Shown here: positions 33,401 to 44,947 of the stretch, piece after piece
Layout of the letters: every line of letters starts with the position of its first letter
Position numbering within the stretch: the stretch's first letter is position 1
NCBI GenBank assembly: GCA_905250025.1
Contig: CAJNOJ010000198.1
Coordinates: 124,001-188,000, forward strand
Origin: Adineta ricciae
Taxonomy: Eukaryota; Rotifera; Eurotatoria; Adinetida; Adinetidae
Length of the DNA stretch: 64,000 nt
Direction of reading: 5' to 3'
Notes under the pieces: model-generated
What the model saw: only the letters and a program-made list of their open reading frames with translations
What the model was told of the DNA's origin: nothing
Databases searched by the model: none
Made by a program: the position numbers and the translations under genes

Positions 33401-36400
33401 CATTTGGTTTGTGTAAACGTTTCTTTCTTGTCGACATTACAACTGGTTCAGGTTCTTCTTCATTATTTGCAACATCATTCGACACTGCAGAAGTTTTCAA
33501 CGGTAAATGTTGTGTACGATTAAATTTGAATTGGATGGGTCCTGAGATGCTACCCGTATTGTTCATTCGACATATGCGTTCGATTTGTTCATCTTCTTCA
33601 CTTCCTTCACTCGACTGCTCCCAATTATTCATCGTTAATTTCGACGAAGTAGCATCAAGTAAAGCTAATTGTTCTTCAAACTTTTTCGTCGCTAAGTCTT
33701 CTGTGTGATTTGTGTTTGTTGTAGATGTTGGAGAAGATTTGCTATTTTCGTTGGTTTCATTGGATTGCATGACAGGAGATGGAACCAATTGTTCCTTCGC
33801 AATCAAACGTGGACGAGAGCCTTGACGTAAGATGTTTGGCATGACAGGTGGTGGTGACCGTGACAACGGTAAATTCGTTTTCATAACTATACCATTTGTT
33901 GTCGAACTTTCTTCGGTCTCGTCGAGAGAATTCGAAAGAGGTAAAGGTGGTGGTGGCGGTGGCGGTATGGTCTCATCGGGTGGTGGTGGTGGTGGTAATG
34001 GGGGTGCATCATCATCATCATTGTAATCACGCTTCTCGCTTGAACTTTTCTTCGATCGATGATGTTTCTTCTTATGTTTTCGCGATTTTTCTAAACGAAA
34101 GAGTATTTGTGGATTCTGTATTTCGATTATCTTTGTTACTACCTTCACGATCTCTTGAGCTTGATTTCGAACCCTAAAACGAAAGATAGTATCAGCTTAT
34201 AAAAGATCTTCGTTAATTACATTGAAATCCAAGCTAAATATTTACTTCGAGTAGATCTTAAATTATCTAAGAAGTTAGAAAAAGCGAAATATATGCTCCA
34301 ATTCTCATTGATTCCTCGCACTGGATAATAACAGATGAGCCAACTTACATGTTTCGATTTCTTGGACCTTTTATCATTTGACGCTGGTGAAGATTCTATT
34401 GAAAACAAAATAAAAAAAAAGACCGAGATTAATCAATATTCTTCGACAAATTTAAGTATATATAATATATAAGATCCAATATGAATCGATTGGGGGAAAT
34501 AGTTGCGCGAGCATACAGTTTTAGCTAGACTAAAAAAAATGCATTGTGTTATGGCACAGAGAAGAGAGAGAGATATATATATAGTTATGTAGACAAAAGA
34601 AAATACCTCGTTATTAACTTCCTGAAAAATAAAATAAATATACAAAACAGAGCATAACAATCGACTAGAAAATAAAATAACACACGGAAACACACTGAAC
34701 AATGAGAATGAGAGAGAGAGAGAGACGAAGAGAGAGAGATGAAACAGTTTATTAATTTTCTATTTTGTTAAATATGACACGAAGGCAAAATAAAATAAAG
34801 AAGTTAAGCATGCAAATCACGAGCAAAACTAAACGGTTAACGTGCATCGACTGATATGTTAGTTATTGATTGTCATTTAATTACAGTGCAGAATAAAACA
34901 CGATTACCTCACCGTTTTGTTTACATGATGATCAGTGTTTCTGCTGGCTACAAGCATAGAGATATAGCGAGAGAGGTGAAAACCAAAAAACAAAACATCC
35001 GTCAGAATGACACACATGCACAACAAAGAAAGCCCCAAAGAAAGAATGTGTCGATAAGTTTCGTTTTTTATTAAAATCAATCGTTTTTGTTTGTCTTTGA
35101 CGAACAAAAAGGAAAGAAAAGACGATTATTCGATAAAAAATAATGAGTTGTCTTTACCTCGTAGATATGCATACGTTCAGAGACTAAAGTTGGTAAATAA
35201 AAAATAGAGGTTTGATCATTTCAAATATCAGATAAGTCGATTTCAAGGAAGCTACGTGTAATACAAATGCAGCAAAATAAACACAATCATCTATTCAACT
35301 AAACTAAGTTGGGATTAGTCGTGCATTAAAAGAAAAAGGAAATCAAGCAGTCATGCAATAAACGAAGCACAATCATTTATCACGTAAATAACCAACCAAT
35401 CTGGAAAGAATAGTTATCGGTATATGTGATGAGATCAACATCTGATCATAGAGAGAAAACTTCTTTCCTATAACAAGATAAGAGATAGAAAATGTGTCTG
35501 TGCTCGTATGTAATCGATCTTGATGAGAATTTCAAGCTTTAGATAAAGTATCTTACAGAATTGGCTTATCCAACGAGCAAAGCAGATATAATATACACAC
35601 ACGCAAGTGACAAAAGCGTTAGGGGAAGAAGAAGCATGGCTGTGTTTTTGAAGTCATTAAAGAAATTTGAAGGTGGCGGTTACTGATCTGCTGGACGATA
35701 TAGTTGATATTTGACCATCGTGGAAGAAGATGATGATGATGGCTGATTCCATGAATAGAAAACAAAAACAGAATATGTATATATATATAAACATCATAGC
35801 ATGCACAATCACATCGTGTACCAAGTCAAGCAATAGTCATAGCCAAAGCCAAGAAAATGAGTCGAAGAAAGCATAGATAGATTTGAAGAACATGCAAAGA
35901 AGAACCAACAAATAAGTGAGAGAATACGCACACACACAAAATAAATATGTGAAGGGTTATTTGAATGTTAGTTGAAATAGAATTAGAAGGTCTAGTTGTT
36001 GTTGTTTTTTTTTAATATTATATTCGCAACGTGTTGATTAATCTATTGTTTTTGCTGTTTTGTTGGGCAAATCTACGCGCGCACAACACTCACGAACAAC
36101 AACAAGAACAACAAGAACAACATGAACAGAAAAAATGAAGAAATTCTCTGAAATCTTAGATCTCTCTCTCCTCCAGCCTGTATCGATAGTTTTTTTTGTT
36201 CGTTTTTACACGCCAAGCATCATCATCCTAAGATCTTATCTTGTTTCGTTTTTTGTTTTCAAATAGATTAACTTACGGTTTTCAAGAAATCTCAACTGTC
36301 TTCTTCATCTTCTTCTGTATATTTATGCACAGAGAAAGAGAAAAAAGAACGAGAAGAGAAGGAGGCATATTACCTTCTTTTTTTTTCAAACATGATCACT

Positions 36401-36617
36401 AGAATAGAGCAGGCATCAACAACATCGGTATATAACTTCAATTTTCAAAATAGAGAGATGAAAATAGGATTCTCTCCAAAAAGAAATATACAAAGCCGAT
36501 GTTTTTCCAATTTTTTTATCTATTGAAAGATTGGGATTTTATTTTACCTTTCGATGTCGACGCGGAAGCAACCACAACAGCTGGACGTATATTTGAGTCG
36601 CTCGTTTTTGAAGTCAT
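30485..36617 (-). CDS. Large SR-domain, proline- and glutamine-rich nuclear protein
   Basis: At least nine exons. Exon 1 (36548-36617) reads MTSKTSDSNIRPAVVVASA, with phase that fits exon 2 at 34349-34395 (SSPASNDKRSKKSKH), leaving a first intron of about 2.15 kb. Then 34144-34173, 33317-34090, 32842 down to about 32480, about 32440-31740, about 31680 onward, and a last exon about 30485-30817. Order of regions: Lys/His/Ser basic patch, DAPPLPPPPPP tracts, acidic and Ser-rich stretch, an SR domain of long Arg/Ser runs, an RGR/GRGA patch, DDDDPIIGPKLPPEFE, a helical ALxYRAEIHAAKNHG-like segment (DLKYRAEIHAAKNHG), then long polyQ and ending VVQIPYVPK. This composition suggests a pre-mRNA processing factor in nuclear speckles; the orthologue was not recognised. 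Confidence 0.7.
31142..31219 (-). repeat. Polyglutamine-encoding CAG/CAA repeats
   Basis: Two interrupted Gln runs in the SR/polyQ gene, mixed CAG/CAA with His and Leu breaks. Further Gln-rich patches lie at about 30635-30680. Confidence 0.8.
34396..36547 (-). other. Long first intron of the SR/polyQ gene
   Basis: About 2.15 kb with a GTAAAATAAA donor near 36547 and TTTTCAATAG acceptor at 34396. It is AT-rich with many A/G-rich patches, (GA)n at about 34712-34735 and 34558-34578, and (TA)n at about 35776-35790. No coding exon could be placed; a possible 15-bp exon near 34605-34620 breaks the frame. Its size is about 40 times that of most introns in this window, so it may hold regulatory sequence. 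Confidence 0.5.
34712..34735. repeat. (GA)n tracts
   Basis: Short GA dinucleotide run with one break, inside the long SR/polyQ intron. Similar runs lie at 30341-30356 and 41950-41965. Confidence 0.75.
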
Positions 36618-37481
36618 TGCTCGACTGATGTTTATCTCTATTGAAACAAAAATACAACAGTTAGGCGAAATGAACGTTGCACAGGCGCTCTCTCTCTCTC
36701 GTCATACGTATTCGTTCGATCGGATAAGCGAATTAAACCATACACAAGCTTCGTTATTTTCTGAAGTAGAAGACAAATTATGAGGAAACAAATCGTTGAT
36801 ATTTTAAAAGACAGAATGAAGTGAATGACGATGATAGAAGGAAAAAACAACAACCTTGTGTTAAATATTTGCCATAAGTGAAGCACTTCAACCTCTATAT
36901 ACATTGTAAACTTGTTTAGATACGTATTAAGAAGCTAGCGACATCTGGTGTTCGATAAAAATCGTTTTATCTTCTTCGTTTCGTTTCTTTCGGCGAAAGC
37001 TTCGTTCACATTGTGCAAGCTTTGGATTTAAAGTTATGAAAAAAAGAGAAGCTATTGTCTCAAGATTGAACAGATTTGATTATACTGACCATTCGCAGAC
37101 ATCAACTGTTATTCTTTTATTTTGAGTGTGAAAGCTCGAAAATGATGTGCATTAGTAATGTTTATCGATTGACTGTTTGAAGTATCTCTTGAGTTTTATC
37201 ATTTACTGTCTGTGTTATGTTATGAAAATGACGATAATTAAAGTTCAATATAGACTTTTCTCAACGTGCTCATTTGTTATTTTACAGTTCGTTCTTTTTC
37301 ACTGTTCTGATTGTAGACAAACAACACCGGCGTCGAACGAAAAAAAATATATCTGAGTAAAGAAAAAGAAATGAGAGATTGTTGCATGGCATATTTCTTT
37401 CTTGTTTCATCAACAAAACTGACAAGTGGGAGGTGAGTTTGGAAGTCGTTTGAGAAAAATAAATCAACTCGATCTCTCGTA
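36618..37481. other. Shared upstream region of two divergent genes
   Basis: About 860 bases between the start of the SR/polyQ gene (-) and the small cysteine-rich gene (+). Promoters for both must lie here. No other gene seen. Confidence 0.5.
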
Positions 37482-37844
37482 ATGTGTCGATGGGGTTGTC
37501 CTGATTATGAATCGGTAATTGCATCATTGCTTGTTGAGTCTTCGGTACAGTTCAATTCTATCTAGACATATATGTGTAAATTCTGTGGTACACGTTACTG
37601 TTCTGAATGTCTTCATGGTGATTTTCATGGATTGATGACGCAGCCGGATCACTGTCGGAAATGCAATCAGGTAGGAAATGAAACGAAATGTTTCACTTCG
37701 TTTTGTTTTCTTCTTGTTTAGTTTAAATGTCAAGGTAAACGTGTTGAAGTTGTTGTATTTGCTCCAGGTACTGAACCGAAAGGTTCAAAGAAGTCTGGTA
37801 AAGGTAAAGCATCTGGTAGCAAAAAAGGCACAAAGAAAAAATAA
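37482..37844 (+). CDS. Small cysteine-rich, probable zinc-binding protein (about 86 aa)
   Basis: Three exons: 37482-37514, 37566-37670 and 37722-37844, with introns of 51 bp and matching phases. It reads MCRWGCPDYES, then CKFCGTRYCSECLHGDFHG, CRKCNQ and FKCQGKRVEVV, and ends in a Lys/Gly/Ser tail (KKSGKGKASGSKKGTKKK). Spaced C-x-x-C pairs suggest one or two zinc sites; the basic tail suggests nucleic acid or nuclear targeting. I recall similar short unnamed proteins in other eukaryotes but cannot name the family. The ATG at 37482 is the first in frame and has an immediate upstream region without longer coding. Confidence 0.72.
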
Positions 37845-38390
37845 TAAACATCATCGATCTAAGACTTCCAATGTGTTGTGTTTTCTTCTATTTTTCTCCG
37901 AAATAAAGATGGACATTCGATGATATCAAATCACAGAATCTCGTCTCTTGTCATTATTCAGCTCATTTTTCCATTATCAAATAAGAAAACGCATGGATGT
38001 CTTCGAAGTTGTCTATCTAATCAAAAAGGCAAATCACTTCGCTTCAGTGACAACTGGAATATTAACGAGAAACAAAAGAAAGCATCGAATGTTAATTATG
38101 AATATAACATATCAAATGCATATGAATATTTCTTCGAGATCGAACTAAAAAATAGAAGCAAATCCATCTCTTCTCTCGGATCAGTAATGATAGACAAGTC
38201 AAAGAAGAAAATATGAGAAAGGCTTCGTCAAAGTGACAAAAAAGATTTCAGTCCTGTTATCTTTTCTTGCGCTATTATTTGTCGGTTTGTATTTTCATAC
38301 AAGTCTTGCTTTCGTACCATTGAAAGACAAATCGATCAGTTCCTATCTTCGTCTTCTTCAATCATTCAGACCGTAAACATCGGAACAACT
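37845..38390. other. 3'UTR of the cysteine-rich gene and upstream region of the transporter
   Basis: About 545 bases. Frames here (37878-38216) have no features. The transporter's first exon may lie here, since no ATG is in frame upstream of 38391. Confidence 0.45.
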
Positions 38391-41300
38391 GTGGCCAGTG
38401 CGCGGCCTGTTGGTGAAACTGGTCGTCGTCGTTCGGGACGCGATTCATTGAGTTCAATCGTTCAGGGACGTCCGTCAGTGTCCATGGCAACGAATAAAAA
38501 ATCATCAGTTACGGCTAGTCCAGGATCACAATCGGATATGAACACAAAACGAGCGACGTCAAGTGGAAACATTTCAAATGCAATCGTTCCTACAATTAAG
38601 AAAGAATCATCGAGTGGTTTCAATTATCAAACTTTAACAGAGACATCACCTTTAAATATGCCTAAAACGAGAATCAAAAGCAAACAACCTATTCGATCGC
38701 ACAGTTCAACGAATGCTGAGCTTAGTTATCATATACAACAATTACGAAATCTAAGTAAATTGAAATCGACAATTAGCGGCGATGGTCGACATAGCAATAC
38801 GGATGATCGCATACGGTTAACTTCGTCGAATTTGAAAGTTGAATGTGATGAAAATGGCACGGGAGCAGTACGTACGACCATGGAAGTGGAAACAATTGAG
38901 GCAAGCATAGATCTACCTGTTTCATGGAAACCAGCTTTACAACAAATAACGATCGAAAGAGATGCATGGGATCATAAAGTTGAATTTCTGCTTGCAGTTA
39001 TTGGTTATGCGGTTGATTTAGGTGATTGTTCTTTTCATTTTATGATCAAACACCATGTTGGTATGCTGTTTATTTTTGTTTAGGCAATGTTTGGCGATTT
39101 CCAACTATCGTTTATATGAACGGTGGAGGAGCCTTTTTTATCCCGTATTTCATTCTTCTAATCTTTGGTGGTCTACCACTGTTCTAGTATGCATTTTTGT
39201 TTTGTTGAATTTTATTGTGGTAATAAAACCCATCCCTTTGTACTTAGTATGGAACTTGCTCTCGGCCAATACCATCGATCAGGTGTCTTTACTGTTTGGA
39301 CGCATGTAAGTTTTATTATGATTTTCATATTTAAAACTGAAGGTATCGATATCTAGATCTGCCCGTTGGTAAAAGGCGTCGGTTGGGCTACGGTTTTAAT
39401 CAATTTTATGATGGCAATGTTCTACAATACTATCATTTCTTGGGCAGTTTATTATTTAGCTATGACAATCTTTAATATTCGATCTTCATTACCCTGGAAA
39501 GAATGTCATCATCCGTGGAATACAGAATGTTGCGTAGCTGCTAGTGCTCATGAGCATCAATACACACAACAATTAAATAATTTGACAAAAAAGGTCTTGA
39601 ATGCCACATCGTTATTAACGAGATCGTCGAGAGAAAATTGCACTCGGTTGGTTTATTCAACTGAAGAATTCTTCTTGTAAAGTTTGTTTGGGATAGTTGT
39701 AATAGATACTAATATGTATGTTCTAGTCGACGTGTTCAAGAAGTTGACAAAGCAAACTCGTTCAATGATTTAGGCAAAATAAAGTGGGAACTTGCTGCTT
39801 GCCTTTTTGTTGTCTTTATTTTCGTCTATTTCGCACTTTGGAAAGGCATCAAAAGTTCAGGAAAAGTAACTTTTCATCATTTCTTTGTCTCATGCTTTGT
39901 TTTATTCTTCTGCGATTAGGCAGTCTGGATTACAGCAATTGCACCCTATGCAATTCTTTTGATCCTACTGTTACGTGGTATAACTCTTTCAGGTTCATCT
40001 ATAGGCATTCAGTACTATCTTCAGCCAAAAATGGAGCTATTGAAAAGTTTTTCCGTAAGATCAAGTTTCTGACATAGCATACACAGTTCGTTAAGATCTT
40101 TTCGAATAGATCTGGAATGCAGCTGCGACCCAAATCTTTTTTTCACTTGGACCGGGCTTCGGTGTTCTCCTAGCACTATCGTCTTACAATAAATTTCATA
40201 ATAATTGCTATCGGTAAAGAAGACGCTTTGGCTTTGCGGCTTAGAGACCGTGTTCTATATTTTAGAGATGCATTGGTAACAAGTTCAATCAACTGTGCCA
40301 CTTCAGTCTTGGCCGGTTTTGTCGTTTTTTCAACATTAGGTCATATGGCTGATGTGTCGCATAAAACAATCGAACAAGTTATTGAAGACAAAGGTGAGTG
40401 CCTGCATCTATCTACTCAAGATAGATCTTGTCGAAAATTTTAGGTTCGGAACTTGTTTTCATTGTTTATCCACACACAATTGCTCTAATGAATTGGTCAA
40501 AACTATGGTCTATTCTGTTCTTCTTCATGTTGATTACTCTCGGTATTGACAGCACAGTGAGTTTTATCATCAACATCTTGTTTGTTATAAACAACAACAA
40601 TGTTTCGTTCAATTTAGTTCGGCGGTTTGGAATCGATTATTACAGGCCTATGCGATGAATTTCCACAAATCTTTGGTCGGCATCGATCATTATTTGTCCT
40701 AGGTGTACTGGTCATATGCTATCTTGGTGCACTACCAACATGTACCTACGGTGGCGATTATATTGTCAATTTGATGAATGAAGTGTCAGTTGCACCTGCA
40801 CTGCTTTTGGTCGTCTTTGTTGAATGTATTGCTGTCTCATGGTTTTATGGTAAAATTTGTTGCTTTTCTATGATTGAATTTTGATTTGCGTTTCTTTTCA
40901 GGCGTTAATCGATTTTCTAATGATATCAAAGCAATGATCGGTCACCGGCCATCCTTGTTTTGGCGTGTAATATGGTACATCGTTAGTCCACTCTTCTTAC
41001 TGGTGAGTCATTTCAGGTTTTCTTCTTGAATGTTTATTTCTCGATAACAAACTATATTCGATTTAGATGATATTTTATATTTCGATGGACAATTTTCTCT
41101 TTGGTAATATGGAAATTAAACGAATTAGCTTTAGAAATTTACCAACTAATGTTCAAGTTTGGTCATATCTGATGGTATTTGTTCCTATGTTATGTATACC
41201 AGCTTATGCAGTGTACAAATTAATCATCACGCCTGGCAAAGATTTTGATGAAGTATACATTAGTCATAATGTGTCAATAGTATCACATTTCTGAATCTCT

Positions 41301-41424
41301 TTTCTAGCGTCTTCAACGAGCCATACAACCTGAAGAGCCTTTGCGCGAACATGTCAGCTGTTTGCCTCTCAGTGGCCAAGAGCAACAGCCAACACAACAA
41401 GAAAATAGAGTTGATGAGCTCTAG
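38391..41424 (+). CDS. SLC6 monoamine (serotonin-type) transporter
   Basis: Na+/Cl--coupled neurotransmitter transporter with about 12 membrane spans over roughly 10 exons. TM1 reads GYAVDLG then NVWRFP across an intron; the Asp is the amine-binding residue of serotonin, dopamine and noradrenaline transporters (Gly in GABA/glycine carriers). [82 protein letters not shown] and AVSWFYGVNRF follow in SERT order. It ends at TAG 41422-41424 after a short cytosolic tail. The extracellular loop 2 holds WNTECC and two N-glycosylation-like sites. The N-terminus before TM1 is about 200 residues, longer than in vertebrates and Ser/Arg-rich. The frame at 38391 begins with GTG and has no in-frame ATG upstream; the start may be in another exon or at the ATG of 38484. 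Confidence 0.88.
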
Positions 41425-41631
41425 TCTATCCACACGATCAGCAGCACTCTTTTATTTTACAAAGCACAATTATAACATTATATGCATGCTAATCATTTAC
41501 TACTCGGTGGTAAAGTTTTCGTCAGCTGTTCATCAATAGATTGACCAAGAATACGTGTACTTGCCGACCCTATATGTTTGTTGTTTTGTAAAAGAAAATC
41601 AACATTGTCAATCTTTTTTTCTCTCTTTTCA

Positions 41632-41826
41632 TCAAATAAATAGTTTACCTCCTAGTAGTTCAGGACCAGCTTGTCCACATATTCTGCTTCCTTTTTCACC
41701 ACCAAGTCCAGCTTGTGGCCCTTCGACTTCTTTGTCTTTGGGTTTTTCGTGTTTGCCGAGATGTTGTTGATTTTCTTCGTAGCCGATCGGATGATAAGTA
41801 TCAGTAACTGGCTTTTTGTGAGGCAT
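41632..41826 (-). CDS. Small hydrophilic Gly/Lys/Glu-rich protein (64 aa)
   Basis: Starts MPHKKPVTDTYHPIGYEEN and continues with Lys/Glu/Gly-rich sequence and a repeated GxAG-like motif (PQAGLGGE, GQAGPELLGG). No hydrophobic segment. The ATG lies 8 bases after a CCTTTCAG acceptor-like site, and the frame above the acceptor looks non-coding. Composition resembles small hydrophilins, but with no known family. It sits tail-to-tail with the SLC6 gene: the stops are about 210 bases apart. Confidence 0.5.
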   Translation of the reverse strand: MPHKKPVTDTYHPIGYEENQQHLGKHEKPKDKEVEGPQAGLGGEKGSRICGQAGPELLGGKLFI

Positions 41827-42561
41827 ATTCACACTGAAAGGTTTCTTCTCGTGAACTAATAGACGTATAATGACGAGTAGGTTATTTGACGCGTTCGAAT
41901 TGACGCACGAGAATAAAATTTCAAACAGAAAAGAAAAATAACGAAGAAAGAGAGAGAGAGAGAAAAGGATAATAGAGTGCATGATGATCGAGTGCACTGA
42001 GTATAAAATCATCGCTTGTTTTAGTTTGTCCTTATTCACCGTGATCGATTGAACAAAGATATGACAAAGTTTACCATTGACATATCTCGCATTCTTCTAC
42101 ACGAATCAACCTTTTCGTTTAATTCATTGAAGCTCTTTCCAAATTGAATCTTGCTGTTTGATATTTATTTTCTGCCATATAAGATGACTATGTCAACATT
42201 GCACGAGTTGAAAATTGAAACCAAGTTGCTGCTGATGTTTAATTCCATTACATATGAACGATGCACGCAGGCATCTTTTCCAAGGTTTTTTCCTGCATAA
42301 GATACACTTTTTTATTTATAAAAAAAAAAGTCGAAGGATGAGTGCAAATAGCAGTTGTGTGTGTCAGACTGCTTCTCGAAAGATCATACATGTGGAATTC
42401 CTCCTTTTGTTGTATTATTTATCCAACAATGAAAATGAATATGATTTGTAATAAAATACTTTTAATGCTAATATAGTCTAGAGGCATTTGAATTTATATA
42501 AAACTTCACAAATAAACATAAACTGAGCAGAATTATTGACTTCTTGTGTACGTGATTTTTT

Positions 42562-43779
42562 TCATCGTGGTACTAAGACAATTTTTAAATCTAACAAGTC
42601 TAATAGTTTTTGAAACTTATCAATCGTTAACTTCGAACGAAAATCAGATCCAGAGGAGAGAAAATCTTCGACAACTCGTCGTGTATCTTTGTCGAGAGAA
42701 GCCATTTGACTCTTTCGCCAAGGTAACAGTTTTCGAAGTTGTTTACCTAGATCATCTCGACCCGAATGACTACGCGAATTGATATACACAGAAGAATCAC
42801 CGGATGACCACTTCAGTTTTGATTTTGTGGATGAAAATTCTTGCAGAGACAGATAGAATACACCGGTTAGGAGAATAACGAGAATAATAATCAGAAGTTG
42901 TTTTTTCGGAAGACTATACTGATTTTGACAATGGATTTCGTTCTATTGAGTTTATCACAATTAAATATTTTCCGTTATCGAACAAATTCTTACCTGATTT
43001 TGAAGACCTTTTGTTTCCATATTCTTGTGAACATTATTATTATCGGTTTCTTCTGCGTTCCTGTCAAGTGAGGATAGATCTGTTGTTTGAAGAGATGCTA
43101 ACAATGGTAGTAGATCATCGATACAAGGGACTGCGTCATTCGTGGTCTCATAGGCAAGATCCAATGGCGTCGTTGGAAGAAATACATCGGGATCATCAAG
43201 ATTTTGTAAATCAGATGCACATGAAGATGAAAGCGATTTGTGTATTTTATCAGTTGATTTCCTCGATAGAATCAAAGCCGAGTCATCCATACTTTCGATA
43301 TTTTTTGATGACTTAGACGAATTTAATCGATCGTAATTCAAGTGGCGAGGAGACGATGGCGATGGGTCTTTGTGTATAGTATTGATAAGTATCGCTTGCG
43401 GTAATATTTCCTCTGATTTGCTAAGAGATTTGACATGAAGTGGGTCACAAAACGAAGACGAATTGAGCGAAACGTCAGTTCCACTATCACTGTTCTTATT
43501 CGCTTCGTCCACGTAAACATCTTCATATAATGAGAAGCCAATTTCATATTCATTCATTGCTTGTTTTAATTCACCTTTTGCCTTATAAATTTCTGCAATA
43601 TTCAAATGGCTATCGGCAACACTGAGTGGGTCATCGATCCGTTCGAAGATTTCCATTGATTTACGATGATAACGGAGACTTTCATCAAAGTCTCCTTTTT
43701 CCTTTGTAACATAACCCAATTCAACATAACATTTAGCCACTACTCGATCATCTTCGGCTGTGTCTGAACTTGTCGACAT
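42562..43779 (-). CDS. TPR protein with a C-terminal membrane segment
   Basis: Two or more exons: 43779 to about 43010, and about 42955 to 42562, intron about 51 bp with GTAAGA donor. N-terminal about 100 residues hold two to three TPR units (KCYVELGYVTKEKGDFDESLRYH, then HLNIAEIYKAKGELKQAMNEYEIGF). A Ser-rich, acidic low-complexity middle follows (about residues 110-265). After the join comes a single hydrophobic segment (LLIIILVILLTGVFYLSL), then about 85 residues with a helical end (DKFQKLLDLLDLKIVLV). Likely an anchored scaffold on an internal or plasma membrane. I do not recognise an orthologue. The start is the ATG at 43779, about 29 bases after a TTGCAG site. Confidence 0.66.
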
Positions 43780-44947
43780 TAGAGTACAAATGCCTGGCAA
43801 TGTTTCTGCAATTGATGTGTATATTCGTCACGCGTTGTTATTTTCTTTGTAGTTTTTCTCAATCGAGAGTTGTGTGCACACGTGTGTATGTCTTACTAAA
43901 GAGAGAAGCAGGACGACGACAAAGAAGAGAGAAGCGAATAATAATTTCCGACCGGAGTATACATGAAACTCTTTTTTTCCTGTTAAATAATTTCAGATGT
44001 TATAGACGACTAAAAAAAGAAAAGAAGAGAAAAAAGAAAAAGAGAAAAAAGGTAAGTCTAAAGGCAAGAGAAGAATTGTGTGGCATAAAAAAATACTACA
44101 TAGACATATCGTGATTATTAATGACCTGTCCTGCTTCGGACTTCTCTAATGAAGCTGTCACATTTGCCGCAACTTGTTGAACTATTCCATATGAATATAT
44201 AAAAGATTAATGCAATATTCTCACCAAAGTGCGATTGTGTTTTTCGCCATATGATCAATGTAATCTCTACGTGCACTTATATCATCGATTCTAATTATAA
44301 TCATCTTCTACATATGTGAATTGCTTACTTCCCAAAAGAACCAAATTCTTTTTATATATTAGTGCAGCAAACATCCATAGTTTATAGAATATTTGCTTTC
44401 TAATGGTTTTTCGATTACCTTGCTATAAGTATTCTACCGCATAATCAATCAGAAATTGAATATACCTTTTTTTGTTCTTTTCAATGTGCACATACTTTCG
44501 ATTTCTTACATAAATACATTGACTTTACATGGTTTCATGCGTAAAGATATCGATCAGAACTCTTGGGAAATCTGAATAGTACAGTTTGTACAAAGATGGC
44601 ATGATTTCATCATCGACATTCGCAGTTACTCTGTTTAAAGCAATATTTATTGATGTTTTTTGAAAAACCAAAGAAAAGTGAATATATGGATATACTTTAT
44701 CATGATGAAATAAAGCAAATAACAAGTATAAAGAAGTAGAAGTTTTGATCGACTATTTTTCGACGATACACAGAGAAAAACAAAACAATTTCGTTCTATT
44801 GCATTCTGATCATAAACATGTTTAAAAAGACATACACATACATGTATTAACGTAGAGAGTATGTACACAGAGAAAGGAGAGAAGAAAATTCCTTGGAATG
44901 ATTGTCTAGAGATTGAATAACAGTGAAGACTATAAGCATAATGAGAT
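43780..44947. other. Intergenic, no gene seen
   Basis: About 1.17 kb, AT-rich, with a purine-rich stretch at 44010-44050. Frames here are short and featureless. Confidence 0.5.

Noticed and set aside
30485-34090. Separate genes for the SR part and the polyQ part
   Set aside because: Splice donors and acceptors join all exons in frame, so one gene is simpler.
34600-34625. 15-bp exon candidate (EVNNE) in the long SR/polyQ intron
   Set aside because: Its phase gives a stop when joined between the neighbouring exons.
36499-36783. 94-codon ORF on the plus strand
   Set aside because: The opposite strand carries exon 1 of the SR/polyQ gene; no family features in the plus frame.
41390-41424. KDEL-like end (RVDEL) on the SLC6 transporter
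   Set aside because: The tail of SLC6 carriers is cytosolic, so a lumenal ER signal would not act there; likely chance.
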